Assembly (NCBI RefSeq): GCF_000426845.1
Contig: NZ_AUGD01000018.1
Span: 43,357-107,356, forward strand
DNA: 64,000 nt
Origin: Bradyrhizobium sp. in8p8
Lineage (GTDB): Bacteria; Pseudomonadota; Alphaproteobacteria; Rhizobiales; Xanthobacteraceae
Direction of reading: 5' to 3'
In this document: positions 53,989 through 63,058 of the stretch, in pieces
Layout: the number at the start of each line of letters is the position of its first letter
Numbering within the stretch: the first letter of the stretch is position 1
Made by a program: the position numbers and the translations under genes
The notes under the pieces: generated by a model
What the model was told of the DNA's origin: nothing
The model's input: only the letters and a program-made list of their open reading frames with translations
Databases searched by the model: none

Positions 53989-54933
53989 TCAGAACTTGAA
54001 GCTGCTCTGGATGAATGTGCCGTATCGGTCGACCTGATAGGTCTGCGCCTGCCCCGCTCCGCCCGGGGGCTCGGTGAAGTCGTTGATCCCCGTGTGCCAG
54101 TACCGGGCGCCGATTCCCACATTCGCGTTGGGCGTAACGGCATAGGACATCACCGTCTCGAGCTGGAAGCCGTGGCCGTAGCCGCGAGAGGGCTCGGTCC
54201 CGAAGGTAAAGTAGTGCGTGTCGAAAGCTCTCACGTCGGAATAGGTGTAGGCGGCATCGACGGTCAGCTTGAGCGCCGGCGTAAACCAGAGATCGGCCAC
54301 GGCGCCGGCGCGTACGGTGTGCAGGATATCGCGCTCTGTGATGACCTTGACGCTGCCGGCGAGGGCGTCGGCTCCTTCGCAGATTTGACCGCCGGACACA
54401 GTCTGCCGACACCCCCATGCGTCGGCCAGTTCGCCGCGGTAATGGTAGCCGACGAAGGCACCCAGACGCAGGCGCGGCTCCGCGTTGACGGGGTGCGATT
54501 CGTAGAAGGAATAGCCGATATCGAGGCTGGCGTAGCTCAGAAAGCCGCGTGTCTGGCTCTGCGTCTTCGTGTACGGCCCGTTGAAGAACGGCGGGAAATC
54601 CTCGTCGTTCATGGTGCCGCCCGTGATACCTCCATATCCGCCGTAGCCCTTGACGAAGAACTTCATGGGGCTGTCGACCCGGAAGAAGACCTCTCCCGAA
54701 TGCGTGCTCATGTTGTGATAGTCGAGCCGCGAGATGACCGGAGAAGACCGCGAGCCGGTGGTGTGCAGGTCGTAAGCGGTGCGGCCGATGCTGTACCAGT
54801 ACCGTGCGCCGACCTCGATCTGCCAGAGATTGGGCGGCTCGGGAGTCCTGACGTCCTTGACCGGCAGATCGGCGGCGATTGCCGGAGCGATGAGCATGAA
54901 CAGGCCGGATGCGAAGAATGCTGCCCTGTGCAC
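53989..54933 (-). CDS. Omptin-like outer-membrane beta-barrel
   Basis: About 314 residues from GTG. Signal peptide ending IAA near 21. A beta-barrel follows with omptin-like features: ISRLDYHN near 67-74, GGTMNDEDF with Asp110 and Asp112, and RAFDTHYF with Asp238 and His240. These fit the Asp83/Asp85 and Asp210/His212 pairs of OmpT. The C-terminal residue is Phe, usual for barrels. An outer-membrane protease is suggested; without alignment it may be a porin-like relative. The start is weakly supported. Confidence 0.65.
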   Translation of the reverse strand: MHRAAFFASGLFMLIAPAIAADLPVKDVRTPEPPNLWQIEVGARYWYSIGRTAYDLHTTGSRSSPVISRLDYHNMSTHSGEVFFRVDSPMKFFVKGYGGYGGITGGTMNDEDFPPFFNGPYTKTQSQTRGFLSYASLDIGYSFYESHPVNAEPRLRLGAFVGYHYRGELADAWGCRQTVSGGQICEGADALAGSVKVITERDILHTVRAGAVADLWFTPALKLTVDAAYTYSDVRAFDTHYFTFGTEPSRGYGHGFQLETVMSYAVTPNANVGIGARYWHTGINDFTEPPGGAGQAQTYQVDRYGTFIQSSFKF

Positions 54934-55165
54934 GACGCCCTCAGCCTGCCTGTTCCGATGTCTGCGAATCGGAATGAGAATCTCGAGGCGGATTGTCGGG
55001 GCTTGCTGCAAGCGAGGCAATCCGTAATCTCGCCTGCGCAGGAGATTGACGGCCGGTTGTGGCAACTTGGCACCTCGCGCGAACAGCGCGCTGGCGATGT
55101 AGCTGCTCGCGATGGAGTTTGAGTGAAAGTGTAGAGCGCCGCGTGAGCGGATCCGCCCAAGGCGC

Positions 55166-55191
55166 GCGGCGTGCGCCTTCACGCACGCCGC
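55166..55191 (-). terminator. Strong hairpin downstream of DUF3551 gene
   Basis: GCGGCGTGCG and its exact complement (10-base arms) flank a six-base loop, 22 bases beyond the DUF3551 stop. No U run; probable rho-assisted or intrinsic-like terminator. The remaining gap up to 54,934 shows no gene. Confidence 0.55.
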
Positions 55192-55212
55192 TATGCTTCA
55201 GCCGCCCTTTCG

Positions 55213-55446
55213 TCAGTAGTAGTAAGGCTGCGAATAGGCGTAGCGCGGGTTGATGCCGCAAAAGGCCGACGTGCCGGAAGCCGTGGCGGCACATTGCTGG
55301 TATGTGGCGAACTGGCAGTTCCCGGGATAGCCCCAGCTGCGGCCTTGCAGGCAGTATCTGTCGTTCGCGGCCTGGGCCGGTGCCGCCGACAATGACGCGG
55401 CGATCAAGGTTGCAAACGATGCAAGCGTGAGGATGGTGCGACGCAT
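55213..55446 (-). CDS. DUF3551 small secreted protein
   Basis: 77 residues: signal peptide (MRRTILTLASFATLIAASLSAAPAQA), then a short Cys-containing domain YCLQGRSWGYPGNCQFATYQQCAATASGTSAFCG and tail ending in Tyr residues. DUF3551 proteins are multi-copy and characteristic of Bradyrhizobium. Start has AAGGAGATTGAA upstream. Function unknown. Confidence 0.85.
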   Translation of the reverse strand: MRRTILTLASFATLIAASLSAAPAQAANDRYCLQGRSWGYPGNCQFATYQQCAATASGTSAFCGINPRYAYSQPYYY

Positions 55447-55706
55447 TTCAATCTCCTTCGATTGGGGTGGAACGGCCGTGCCGTGGCGTTCCCAGTGGAC
55501 TGTCTGATGCACGGTCATGCCAGTGTTGGTGTCCGCGACGCCGGATGCGTTCGAGGTGAGGTACATCGTGACGCAGCCCGCGACAGACAATGTGATCTCC
55601 ACCACAGTTGGGCCCCATGTTCCGACCTATTCTCGGCCAACTTGCACGCCTCGATCCCGCGGGACTAGGCTTGCCTCATTCGGACAGGGCAATTTTGGAG
55701 GTTCTG

Positions 55707-56045
55707 ATGCAGAAGTCATACTTGCTGGCTGCGACGGCAGCGCTGGTGCTCGTGATGCAAACGCCGCTTGCCCTGGCGCAGGGCGCACCGGCCGCCGGTG
55801 GAACCTCCACGCCTGCGGCGACAACCGCTCCGCCGGCCGGGGCGACGACGGCGCCAACCGCGACCACCGACAGCGCCAGCCAGCCCACCGACACCAAGAA
55901 GAGCGCGTCGAAGAAGCCGGCGAAGAAGAAGATGACGCGGCAGCAGGAGATCGATCATTCGGTCGAGACCGGCACCGTGCCTGCGCGCTACCGCAGCTCG
56001 GTCCCGAAGCAGTACCATCAGTATATTCCGTTCGATAAGCGGTAG
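55707..56045 (+). CDS. Small secreted hypothetical protein, Thr/Ala/Pro-rich linker
   Basis: 112 residues: signal peptide (MQKSYLLAATAALVLVMQTPLALAQ), a Thr/Ala/Pro-rich linker (about 30-65), a Lys-rich patch (KKSASKKPAKKKMTRQQEI), and a conserved-looking tail VETGTVPARYRSSVPKQYHQYIPFDKR. Start has TTGGAGGTTCTG upstream. No family assigned; the basic tail suggests interaction with an anionic surface or nucleic acid. Confidence 0.7.
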   Translation: MQKSYLLAATAALVLVMQTPLALAQGAPAAGGTSTPAATTAPPAGATTAPTATTDSASQPTDTKKSASKKPAKKKMTRQQEIDHSVETGTVPARYRSSVPKQYHQYIPFDKR

Positions 56046-56205
56046 CGGATCGCGCGGCGGCGCGACGCCATGAGCGTTTGCGCCGCTGATGTGGTCGAGG
56101 GGGCCTATGGAATAGGGGCCTTGGCCAGGCGTGTCCGAGGCTCGATTGTGGCGATCGGCAAGTCCGGTGCTACAATAGGCCGATGTCTTGGGGGAAGCTT
56201 GGGGA

Positions 56206-56688
56206 ATGACGAGCGACGACGGGAAGGATGCTGGCCTGGTCGCCATGATCAGCAGCATCCTGGGAGGCAACAAGCGCGCAGACAATATCACTCCGCCGCT
56301 GCTCACCGAGGTTCCACCGACAGCACCGGCGGACGAGGCGGTCGAGCCATCCCCAGCCGATCCTGCGCCCGCCAGCTCCGAGCCTGCGCCCGATGCCGCG
56401 CCGGCTGCAACGAATGCGGTCGAAGCGCCATCGAAAATTGCGACCACGCGTGACGGCAAGCAATTGCTGCCGGCCGAAGCGATCGCCGATCTCGTGCTTG
56501 GCGAACTGCGCAAGCTGGAGGATTTTCCGGCCTCCGGCGTGTCGGTCACGGTCTATGGCTACCGGAATTGGAACGCGATGCTCACCTTCGCGCCGTTCTC
56601 GACCACTTTCCAGAACGCGACCCGGTTCCGCCAGGCCCTGCCGGACGTGGTTTTCAAGCTCCGCCGTTTCGTCGAACTTGAGATATAA
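56206..56688 (+). CDS. Hypothetical protein with acidic/Ala-Pro-rich middle
   Basis: 160 residues. Start of the frame is MTSDDGKDAGLVAMISSILGG, with a Pro/Ala/Glu-rich stretch (about 30-75), then a compact C-terminal part (LPAEAIADLVLGELRKLEDF to FPASGVSVTVYGYRNWNAML). No recognised domain or signal peptide. It lies 56 bases before a Gre-like gene on the same strand and may be co-transcribed. Confidence 0.65.
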   Translation: MTSDDGKDAGLVAMISSILGGNKRADNITPPLLTEVPPTAPADEAVEPSPADPAPASSEPAPDAAPAATNAVEAPSKIATTRDGKQLLPAEAIADLVLGELRKLEDFPASGVSVTVYGYRNWNAMLTFAPFSTTFQNATRFRQALPDVVFKLRRFVELEI

Positions 56689-56744
56689 TCTCGGGCAATC
56701 GGCGGCGTTTGGGTCGTCGTCAGACAGCTCGACAGGATCTTCAA

Positions 56745-57227
56745 TTGAGCGTTGCCTTCACCAAGGAAGAGAGCGCCGAAACCGCGTCCGAGACGCTGTT
56801 GCCGGACCGTCCGATCTCGCCGCATCCAAACCTCGTGACGGAGGCAGGCTTCAAGGCGCTGCAGGCGCAGCTTGCCGACGCGCGCGCGGCCTATGAAGCC
56901 GCGCAAGCCATCGAGGACGTCAACGAAAAACGCCGGCAGTCGGCGGTGCCATTGCGTGACGCCCGCTATCTTGCCGAACGCTTACGCACCGCGCAGGTTG
57001 TTCCCACCTCAGTCTCGACCGACGTCGTCGCGTTCGGCAGCACCGTGACCTTCAGCCGCGCTGACGGTCGCGTGCAGACCTATCGCATCGTCGGCGAGGA
57101 TGAGGCCGATCCGAAAGCGGGATCGATCTCGTTCGTCTCGCCGGTCGCGAGGTCGCTGATGGGAAGGGCGGTTGGCGATGTCGTGGGCGCGGGTGCGCAG
57201 GAGATCGAGATTCTGTCGATCGCGTAG
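56745..57227 (+). CDS. GreA/GreB-like elongation-factor family protein without acidic tip
   Basis: About 160 residues from TTG. The N-terminal half is a coiled coil (LVTEAGFKALQAQLADARAAYEAAQ) and the C-terminal half a Gre FKBP-like domain (STDVVAFGSTVTFSRADGRVQTYRIVGEDEADPKAGSISFVSPVARSLMGRAVGD). GreA carries GDLSENAEY at the coiled-coil tip for transcript cleavage; here the tip reads IEDVNEKRRQSAV without it. It may bind RNA polymerase without restoring cleavage, as Rnk/Gfh relatives do. Confidence 0.75.
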   Translation: MSVAFTKEESAETASETLLPDRPISPHPNLVTEAGFKALQAQLADARAAYEAAQAIEDVNEKRRQSAVPLRDARYLAERLRTAQVVPTSVSTDVVAFGSTVTFSRADGRVQTYRIVGEDEADPKAGSISFVSPVARSLMGRAVGDVVGAGAQEIEILSIA

Positions 57228-57361
57228 GCGCGGTCAGACGGATCGCGAGGATTGCTATCGACAGGAGCGATCTCATTCGCCTAAAGCATCCGCCACGGGT
57301 TTCCTTCTCTTGTCCTGATCTCGATGGTCTCCGCCTTGTCCGCGAAACAAAGCTCGGTCGA

Positions 57362-58039
57362 ATGAGACGGTTTCTGTCGGGAGCGTTGCCGTTCTACGCG
57401 CTGGCTGGGCTGGCCGTATGCATGTACCTCGTCCTGTACAAGACGAACCTCTTCGACTTGAACGCCATCGTCCAGGGGGCGAACGGTTCGTGGTGGTTTC
57501 CGGCCTTCATGTTCGTCTGCGTGCTCCTGGAGTCGGTCTTCCCGTATTTCGGCTATTTTCCCGGCACGGCCCTCATCCTGATGTCCGTGGCGCTCAATCC
57601 GAAGTCCGCGGATGTCTCCGTCTTTGCCGTGGCGTGGCTCGCCATCATCCTGGGTGCCGTCTTGAGCTACGGACAGGCGCGTTTCTTCAGGCCGCTCTTG
57701 CAGCGGGTTGCCTCGAAAGCGGCGCTGCGCCGATGTGAGTCACTCCTCCACGCCTACGGTCCTTACGCGCGCATTGCCCTGTTCGTTCACCCCAACGCCT
57801 GCGCGATGTATTTCACCGCGCTCGGACTTCTCGGCGGCAACCTGATGCGAGAGCTCGTCTATCTCTGCGTAGGTGCTACGGCAGCCGTGGGAGTTCTGTT
57901 CGTCATCGTGACGCGACTCGTGTCGGCGGTGGGCCCCACCGATGATGGGCAGTTGCAGCTGCTGCTGGCAGCAGCGCTGGTCGCGATCGGGACGCTCGTC
58001 GGTCTCTATGCGGCCTTGCGAGCGCAGCGGGTTGCCTGA
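57362..58039 (+). CDS. DedA-family (VTT/SNARE-associated) membrane protein
   Basis: 225 residues, about five hydrophobic segments. Conserved DedA blocks FMFVCVLLESVFPYFGYFPGTALILMSVAL and AVLSYGQARFFRPLLQ. The usual E-x3-P and G-x3-G-x-x-R landmarks are only partly met, so it is a divergent DedA member. These proteins act in lipid flipping or membrane homeostasis. Converges on an SDR gene. Weak ribosome-binding site. Confidence 0.75.
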   Translation: MRRFLSGALPFYALAGLAVCMYLVLYKTNLFDLNAIVQGANGSWWFPAFMFVCVLLESVFPYFGYFPGTALILMSVALNPKSADVSVFAVAWLAIILGAVLSYGQARFFRPLLQRVASKAALRRCESLLHAYGPYARIALFVHPNACAMYFTALGLLGGNLMRELVYLCVGATAAVGVLFVIVTRLVSAVGPTDDGQLQLLLAAALVAIGTLVGLYAALRAQRVA

Positions 58040-58077
58040 GAGAGGCGACAATCGGATCGTCGGTATTCGGTGCCCGC

Positions 58078-58851
58078 TCAGACCGCCGGCAGCTCAACGC
58101 CCGTCAGCTTGCTCAATTTCTCGATCAGCCGGTCCTGAAATTCTTCATCGGTTGCCTCGCCGGCCGGCTGCTGCTGCTCGAGATGATGCCAGTAGCGGCC
58201 GCTCACCTTGGCACGGGAGTCCTCACTCACTGCGAGCCAGGCCTGAGTCCGCTGTCCGGTGTCGATATCGACCGGCGCGCCCGCACCGCCCATCTTCGTG
58301 CGCACCCAACCCGGATCGACCGCGTTGCTCAGGACGTCGGGCCAGCGTCGCGCCAGCGCGAAGGCAAGTGCGACGACGTGCAGCTTGCTCTCGGCATAGG
58401 CTTTGGCCGGGTCCCAGGCCCGCTTCGTCCAATCGAGGTCGTCGAGCGAGCCTTCGCCACCGCGGTGCAATCCGCTGCTGAGATACACCAATCGGCCGGG
58501 CCGCTCGATCAGCGCCGTCAGCATGTACGGCGCAAGCGTGTTGATGGCCAGGGTTTCGGCATGACCTTCCGGCGTCGAGCCGCGACTTGGCCGCGTATAG
58601 ACGCCGGCATTGTGGATGACCGCGTCCATCCGTCCGATCGCGTTGACCTGATCCGCGATGCTCTTCGTCTCTGCTGCGCTTCCGAGATCTCCGGCTACCA
58701 GCCCCGCGGCACGCGAGGCGAGCCCGCCGAGTGCTGCGGCACGATCAGCCGAACGCGCGTGCAATACGACGCGGTGACCTTGATCGAGGAGCGATTGTGC
58801 CGCCGCGCGGCCGAGACCGTCCGTGCTGCCGGTGATGAATACGATCGCCAT
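58078..58851 (-). CDS. Short-chain dehydrogenase/reductase (retinol dehydrogenase-like)
   Basis: 257 residues: TGSTDGLGRAAAQSLL at about 7-22, NAG near 86 (IHNAGVYTR), catalytic YAESK near 153, and PGWVRTKMGG afterwards. HARS at the end of the second strand favours NADP. Start at MAIVFITG with AAGGAG upstream. Monocistronic. Substrate unknown. Confidence 0.87.
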   Translation of the reverse strand: MAIVFITGSTDGLGRAAAQSLLDQGHRVVLHARSADRAAALGGLASRAAGLVAGDLGSAAETKSIADQVNAIGRMDAVIHNAGVYTRPSRGSTPEGHAETLAINTLAPYMLTALIERPGRLVYLSSGLHRGGEGSLDDLDWTKRAWDPAKAYAESKLHVVALAFALARRWPDVLSNAVDPGWVRTKMGGAGAPVDIDTGQRTQAWLAVSEDSRAKVSGRYWHHLEQQQPAGEATDEEFQDRLIEKLSKLTGVELPAV

Positions 58852-59154
58852 GCGCTGCTCCTTCAAGTGTTCCTGGACGCGCTCTACGCCGCCCGCGCAT
58901 TACTGCCGATCCTGATAGTGCCTCGCGTTCCAGCCGATCCACGTTGGCACTCCGACCATCGTGTCATTCTGCCGCTGCTTTGCCCGACGCGTCAAACGCA
59001 TATTCGGGAAAAGAGAATGCATATCACCCATTGATCCGGCTGATGCCGCTACTGTGCATGGGGTTGTTTTCGCGCTTTTGCTTGGGGCGGTTCACCCGGC
59101 AGCCCGCATGCCCGTCGGCGGTCATCAACAGCCGGTCTGGTTCACGAAGATGAA
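58852..59154. other. Intergenic region between SDR and tRNA-Val
   Basis: No gene or clear regulatory element is supported in these 303 bases. It must contain the SDR promoter and the tRNA transcript end on the minus strand. Confidence 0.5.
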
Positions 59155-59229
59155 TGGTGGGCGCACAAGGGATCGAACCTTGGACCTCTCCCGTGTGAAG
59201 GGAACGCTCTCCCGCTGAGCTATGCGCCC
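59155..59229 (-). tRNA. tRNA-Val (anticodon CAC)
   Basis: 75 bases on the minus strand, folding as a full cloverleaf: acceptor GGGCGCA/TGCGCCC, D stem GCTC/GAGC, anticodon stem TTCCC/GGGAG with loop TTCACAC (anticodon CAC reads GUG, valine), T stem CAAGG/CCTTG with loop TTCGATC, and a genome-encoded CCA end. No integrase or attachment duplicate is seen around it. Confidence 0.97.
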
Positions 59230-59388
59230 GGGACCATCGTACAGCTGGCCGTGACTTTCGGCCGGCCGGCACATCGGAGCCCGCGATTTAGAAGTGCGGG
59301 CCGGAGGTGTCAAGTTTTCAGGCGGTGCAGCGGCGGAAAACCTGCGGCAGGACACGCCCTCGGCAAGCGAGGCCGGGGTTTCGGCCGG

Positions 59389-60687
59389 TTACGCGCCCTG
59401 CTGGCGGGCGCGGGAGGCGTGGGCCTGGAGCGCGCGGATGCGCTCGGCGAGCGTTCCGCCGCCTTCGGGCAGGCGGGCCGCGGGGGCGCCGTTGGTCGCG
59501 GCATCATTGGCCGGGCGCGGTGCCGGTTTCGCCGGCTGGCCGGCCTCGGCCGCGAGCAGCGCCTCGATCGGCGAGTTCGGGCCTTCGAGCTGCATCGCGA
59601 GCTTGGCGACTTCCGCCGCGATGTCGTTGATGCGCTCGCGCAGAAGCGCGTTCTCCATGCGCTCGGTCGCCCAGGAGCTCTCCGCCTGCTGCTGAATTGC
59701 GTTGATGTCGCGCTGGAGCTTGGCGCGCTCGTCGCGCGCGGTGCGTAGCTGCTCCTCCAGCGCGGACTTTTCCGCGCGTAGCTGTTCCATCGCAGCGGAC
59801 GATCTGCCGCCGCTGAGCGCGGCGATCTCAACGCGCAGCTCCTTTATGGTGCGCTCGTTGCTGTCATTGGCCTGGCGCAGCTGGTTGTTCTCATAGTCGC
59901 GCTCGGCGAGCAGCTTGCCTTGCGTGGCAAGGCGCCCCTCGAGATCGGCGACACGCGCCGACAGCATCTCGGCTTCCTTGACCTGTATGATGAGCTGGCG
60001 ATCGAGCTCGGTGACGCGCTGGCTCAGATTCTCGACGCGGCCGCGCGCCTCGCCGAGCTCGCGCGAGGCAGTCTCGGATTCAATCCGCTCCTGCGCGAGG
60101 CGTGCTTGCGTGGCGGCAAATTCCTTCTCGGCATCCCCGACGCGGCTCTTCAGTTCCTCGATCTGCGTGCGCACGGCGATCAGCTCGACCTGCCGGCTCT
60201 CCGCCATCATCGAGCGGTCGGACAGCTCGGTGTTGATCTTGGCAAGCTCGGCCTGCTTGTCGGCCAGCGCGATCTCGGCCTCGCGCAAGGCTGCGGTCTT
60301 GGCGTTGAACTCCTCTTCGGTGGCGCGAAGCTGCTCCTTGACCGCCTTCTCGCGCGCCTCCAGCGCGAAGATCGTGGCATTCTTCTCGCCGAGCTCGATC
60401 TTCATGCGGTTGATGGCGTCGCTCTTCTTGCCGAGCTCGGCGAGCTGGCTCGTTGTCTTGTTCTTGAGCTGCTCGACGCTCATCTCGAGGCGCCGGGCCG
60501 ACATGGCGAATTCGGCGCGAAGCTGGTCCTTGTCGGCCTGGATCTCGGCCATCGACAGCGGCGTGGCGGCCTCGAGCCGGCGCGTGGTCAGGCGCACCGC
60601 GCGGTTATGCACCAGCGGCACGATCGCGAGCCCGCACAGCATCGAGAGCAGGAAACCGATCGCCAGGTACATGATCGGCTCGACCAT
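59389..60687 (-). CDS. Membrane-anchored long coiled-coil protein
   Basis: 432 residues. One N-terminal helix (MYLAIGFLLSMLCGLAIVPLV) and then ~300 residues of heptad-rich coiled coil rich in Glu, Lys, Gln, Arg and Ala (KIELGEKNATIFALEAREK, LADKQAELAKINTELSDR). A Pro/Ala-rich tail ends the chain. No catalytic motif. It resembles structural or scaffold proteins of the envelope or cell-division type in alphaproteobacteria. EipA is the next gene downstream on the minus strand's upstream side, but they are separated by 120 bases. Confidence 0.8.
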   Translation of the reverse strand: MVEPIMYLAIGFLLSMLCGLAIVPLVHNRAVRLTTRRLEAATPLSMAEIQADKDQLRAEFAMSARRLEMSVEQLKNKTTSQLAELGKKSDAINRMKIELGEKNATIFALEAREKAVKEQLRATEEEFNAKTAALREAEIALADKQAELAKINTELSDRSMMAESRQVELIAVRTQIEELKSRVGDAEKEFAATQARLAQERIESETASRELGEARGRVENLSQRVTELDRQLIIQVKEAEMLSARVADLEGRLATQGKLLAERDYENNQLRQANDSNERTIKELRVEIAALSGGRSSAAMEQLRAEKSALEEQLRTARDERAKLQRDINAIQQQAESSWATERMENALLRERINDIAAEVAKLAMQLEGPNSPIEALLAAEAGQPAKPAPRPANDAATNGAPAARLPEGGGTLAERIRALQAHASRARQQGA

Positions 60688-60806
60688 GGGCCAGAACTCC
60701 CAGAGCTAAGGAAAAATTTACCAACGACAATGCATGCGGGGCCGGCAAAAAGCCAGCCCTGGACTGTCGTTAACCTTGATCCGTCACCGAATGGGAGGCG
60801 ACGATC

Positions 60807-61412
60807 CTAGAATGGGTTCCAGGTCGCGCGCGGGGTGTACTTGAGATAGCCGATGTTGGCGCCCAGCCGCAGGCCGAGGCCGGAGCGGATCGGCACCAGC
60901 ACGATGTCGTTGGCAGTGAGGGCCGTCATGCCGAAGCCGCCGATGATGTAAGCCGAGCCGTCGATGCCGGCAAAGCGCTGATAGATCGCATTGGTCGCAG
61001 GCAGATTATAGACGAGCGTCATGGTGCGCGCGCCATCGCCGCCCCAATCGAAGCCGAGCGAGGGCCCCTGCCAGTAGACTCTGAGGTCGCCGGCGTTCTT
61101 GGTGTAGAGCGTGCCTTCGCCGTAGCGAAGGCCGGCGACGAAGGCGCCGGAGCCTTCCTCGCCCAGGATGTAGCCGTTGGGGAGGCCCCATTGGCTGACT
61201 GCCTTCTCGATGATCGAGGCCAGCCCGCGCGAGACGTTGCCGAAGAAGCGGTGTCCGGCGCCGACGAGTTCGTCCGGGCCGTAGGTATTGGGCGTAGGGG
61301 TTCGCTGCGGCGGCGGAAGGTCAGGCGGCGGCGCATTCTGGGCCGAGGCCGGCACGATCCAGCCTACCATCGCGGCAAGCGCGAGCGCTGCAAGGCGTGA
61401 TGCGAAAGTCAT
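60807..61412 (-). CDS. eipA: EipA-like DUF1134 periplasmic protein
   Basis: 201 residues: signal peptide (about 1-24), Pro-rich linker (NAPPPDLPPPQRTPTP), then the DUF1134 domain with GLASIIEKAVSQWGLPNGYILG, GGDGARTMTLVYNL and GSAYIIGGFGMTAL. The Brucella and Caulobacter homologue EipA is needed for envelope integrity. It is transcribed alone on the minus strand; the coiled-coil gene lies downstream. Confidence 0.9.
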   Translation of the reverse strand: MTFASRLAALALAAMVGWIVPASAQNAPPPDLPPPQRTPTPNTYGPDELVGAGHRFFGNVSRGLASIIEKAVSQWGLPNGYILGEEGSGAFVAGLRYGEGTLYTKNAGDLRVYWQGPSLGFDWGGDGARTMTLVYNLPATNAIYQRFAGIDGSAYIIGGFGMTALTANDIVLVPIRSGLGLRLGANIGYLKYTPRATWNPF

Positions 61413-61520
61413 AAAGAACCCCTGGTACCGAATCCGGTCGCTTCCTTAACCTGACGCCAATAGGCACGGCTCTAGGTTGCGCCGGATGTCCCCTCGACTC
61501 GGATGTTATCCGCAGCAACT

Positions 61521-62036
61521 ATGACGGCACAACGGCAGGAAGATAGCCCTTTGCGCCCCGGAATTGCCTTGATCGGCCGCCTCGTGTGTCTGCTGGCGGG
61601 CCTCTGGATCGCCGGCGCGGTGGTGCCGGCCAAGGCTGCCACCACCGAGCGGATCGTCGTCAATCGCTTCACCGGCACTGCCATCGAGGGGTTCGACCCC
61701 GTGGCCTATTTCGTCGATGGGGTGGCCATGCAGGGGACGGCGGAGTTCGAGGCGAACCTCTGGGGCGCGGTCTGGCGCTTTCGCAACGAGGGCAACCGGG
61801 CCTCGTTCCTGGCCCATCCCGAGATCTACGGGCCGCAATTCGGCGGCTATGATCCGGCCGATATCGCCCGCGGTGTCACCATTGCCGGCAATCCCTATTT
61901 CTTCGCGATCGTGGCGCAGCGGCTCTATCTGTTCAGCCGGGAAGCCAATCGCGACGCCTTCGTCGCCAATCCGGAGCGCTTCCTCTATGAGGTACGCAAG
62001 CGCTGGCCGGCGCTTCGGGAACAGCTCGGTCAGTAG
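61521..62036 (+). CDS. YHS-domain secreted protein
   Basis: About 171 residues. A hydrophobic segment (GIALIGRLVCLLAGLWIAGA) acts as signal or anchor; then a YHS-like block (VNRFTGTAIEGFDPVAYFVDG), with FRNEGNRASFLAHPEIYGPQFGGYDPADIA after it. YHS domains bind metals or sit next to copper/heme proteins; a role in metal handling is inferred. The first Met at 61,503 is an alternative start. Its end overlaps the convergent CysQ gene by seven bases. Confidence 0.8.
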   Translation: MTAQRQEDSPLRPGIALIGRLVCLLAGLWIAGAVVPAKAATTERIVVNRFTGTAIEGFDPVAYFVDGVAMQGTAEFEANLWGAVWRFRNEGNRASFLAHPEIYGPQFGGYDPADIARGVTIAGNPYFFAIVAQRLYLFSREANRDAFVANPERFLYEVRKRWPALREQLGQ

Positions 62037-62860
62037 CAGCCTACCGCCTGCGGATCGCCCCAGGCGATGAAGTCCGGAATGATGAAGCCTGTATCGCTGC
62101 GCTGACCGAAGCGGAGCTCGCCGCCCTTGCCATCGGTCACCCTGCCGCCCGCCGCGGCCACGACAGCAGCGCCGGCTCCGACGTCCCATTCCGAGGTCGG
62201 TCCGAAGCGGGGATAGACGTCGGCGCTGCCTTCCGCGATTCGGCCGAATTTCACGGCCGAGCCGACGGTCCGTCTGACCGCATTGGGTCTGCTGTCGATG
62301 AACGCCTCGCTCTTGGGGTCGCCATGCGAGCGGCTCACCGCCGCGATCCAGGGCTCACCGCGCGCCGGCAGCTTGCGGGTGTTGATGGGCTTGGCGGTAC
62401 TGATGGTCGCGCCGTTGAAATCTACCCGCTCCGCGCCGCGGCCGACGATGCCGCGCCAGAGCAGTCCGAGAGCAGGCGCACTGACGATGCCGAGCAGCGG
62501 CACGCCTTCCGTCACCAGGGCAAGGTTGACGGTGAACTCGTCGCGACCGGCGACGAACTCCTTGGTGCCGTCGAGCGGATCGATCAGGAAGAAGCTGCCC
62601 TGAAACGGCGGCGAGGCGAGCTGGGTCCGCTCTTCCGACAGCGTCGGAAGGTCGCCCGCGAGCTGCTCGAGGCCGTCTGCGATGATGCGGTCAGCGGCAA
62701 GGTCGGCCTCCGTTACCGGCGAGCCATCCTGCTTGCCTTCGATCTGCATGGCGGCGCGGTTGACGGCAAGGATCGCCTCGCCCGCCTTCACCACCAGCGC
62801 CGTCAGCGGCTCCATCAGGCCAAAGGCGGCTGACTCGTCAACGATCCGATTCACTTGCAT
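62030..62860 (-). CDS. cysQ: 3'(2'),5'-bisphosphate nucleotidase CysQ
   Basis: 276 residues of the inositol-monophosphatase fold. Metal-binding motifs LSEERT near 75 (Glu), LIDPLDGTKEFVAG near 92-104 (Asp-x-Asp-Gly-Thr) and EWDVGAGAAVVAAAGG near 225 are intact. CysQ removes the 3'-phosphate of PAP made in sulfate assimilation. Sulfite handling (sorAB) is elsewhere in the window, not linked. Start at the first Met has GAATGAGGC upstream; an internal Met at 62,815 is possible. Confidence 0.92.
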   Translation of the reverse strand: MQVNRIVDESAAFGLMEPLTALVVKAGEAILAVNRAAMQIEGKQDGSPVTEADLAADRIIADGLEQLAGDLPTLSEERTQLASPPFQGSFFLIDPLDGTKEFVAGRDEFTVNLALVTEGVPLLGIVSAPALGLLWRGIVGRGAERVDFNGATISTAKPINTRKLPARGEPWIAAVSRSHGDPKSEAFIDSRPNAVRRTVGSAVKFGRIAEGSADVYPRFGPTSEWDVGAGAAVVAAAGGRVTDGKGGELRFGQRSDTGFIIPDFIAWGDPQAVGCY

Positions 62861-63058
62861 GCCTCATTCATCGGCGATCCGTCCCTCGTCACTGATTCGC
62901 CCCGATCGATTCGACTGGGGCATTATGGCCCGCTCGAACCGATCGCAAGCTAGCTGCCGCGGGCTTGCGAGTGTTAGAACCCGCAGCATCCGTCAAGCAT
63001 GCGTGATTCGCGGCGCCCGGCGCCGTGCAATTCCAGGAACCCTCCAGGACCCCATTAT

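Noticed and set aside
59155..59229. tRNA as a possible integration site
   Set aside because: No integrase gene, direct repeat of the tRNA end or composition shift was seen on either side.
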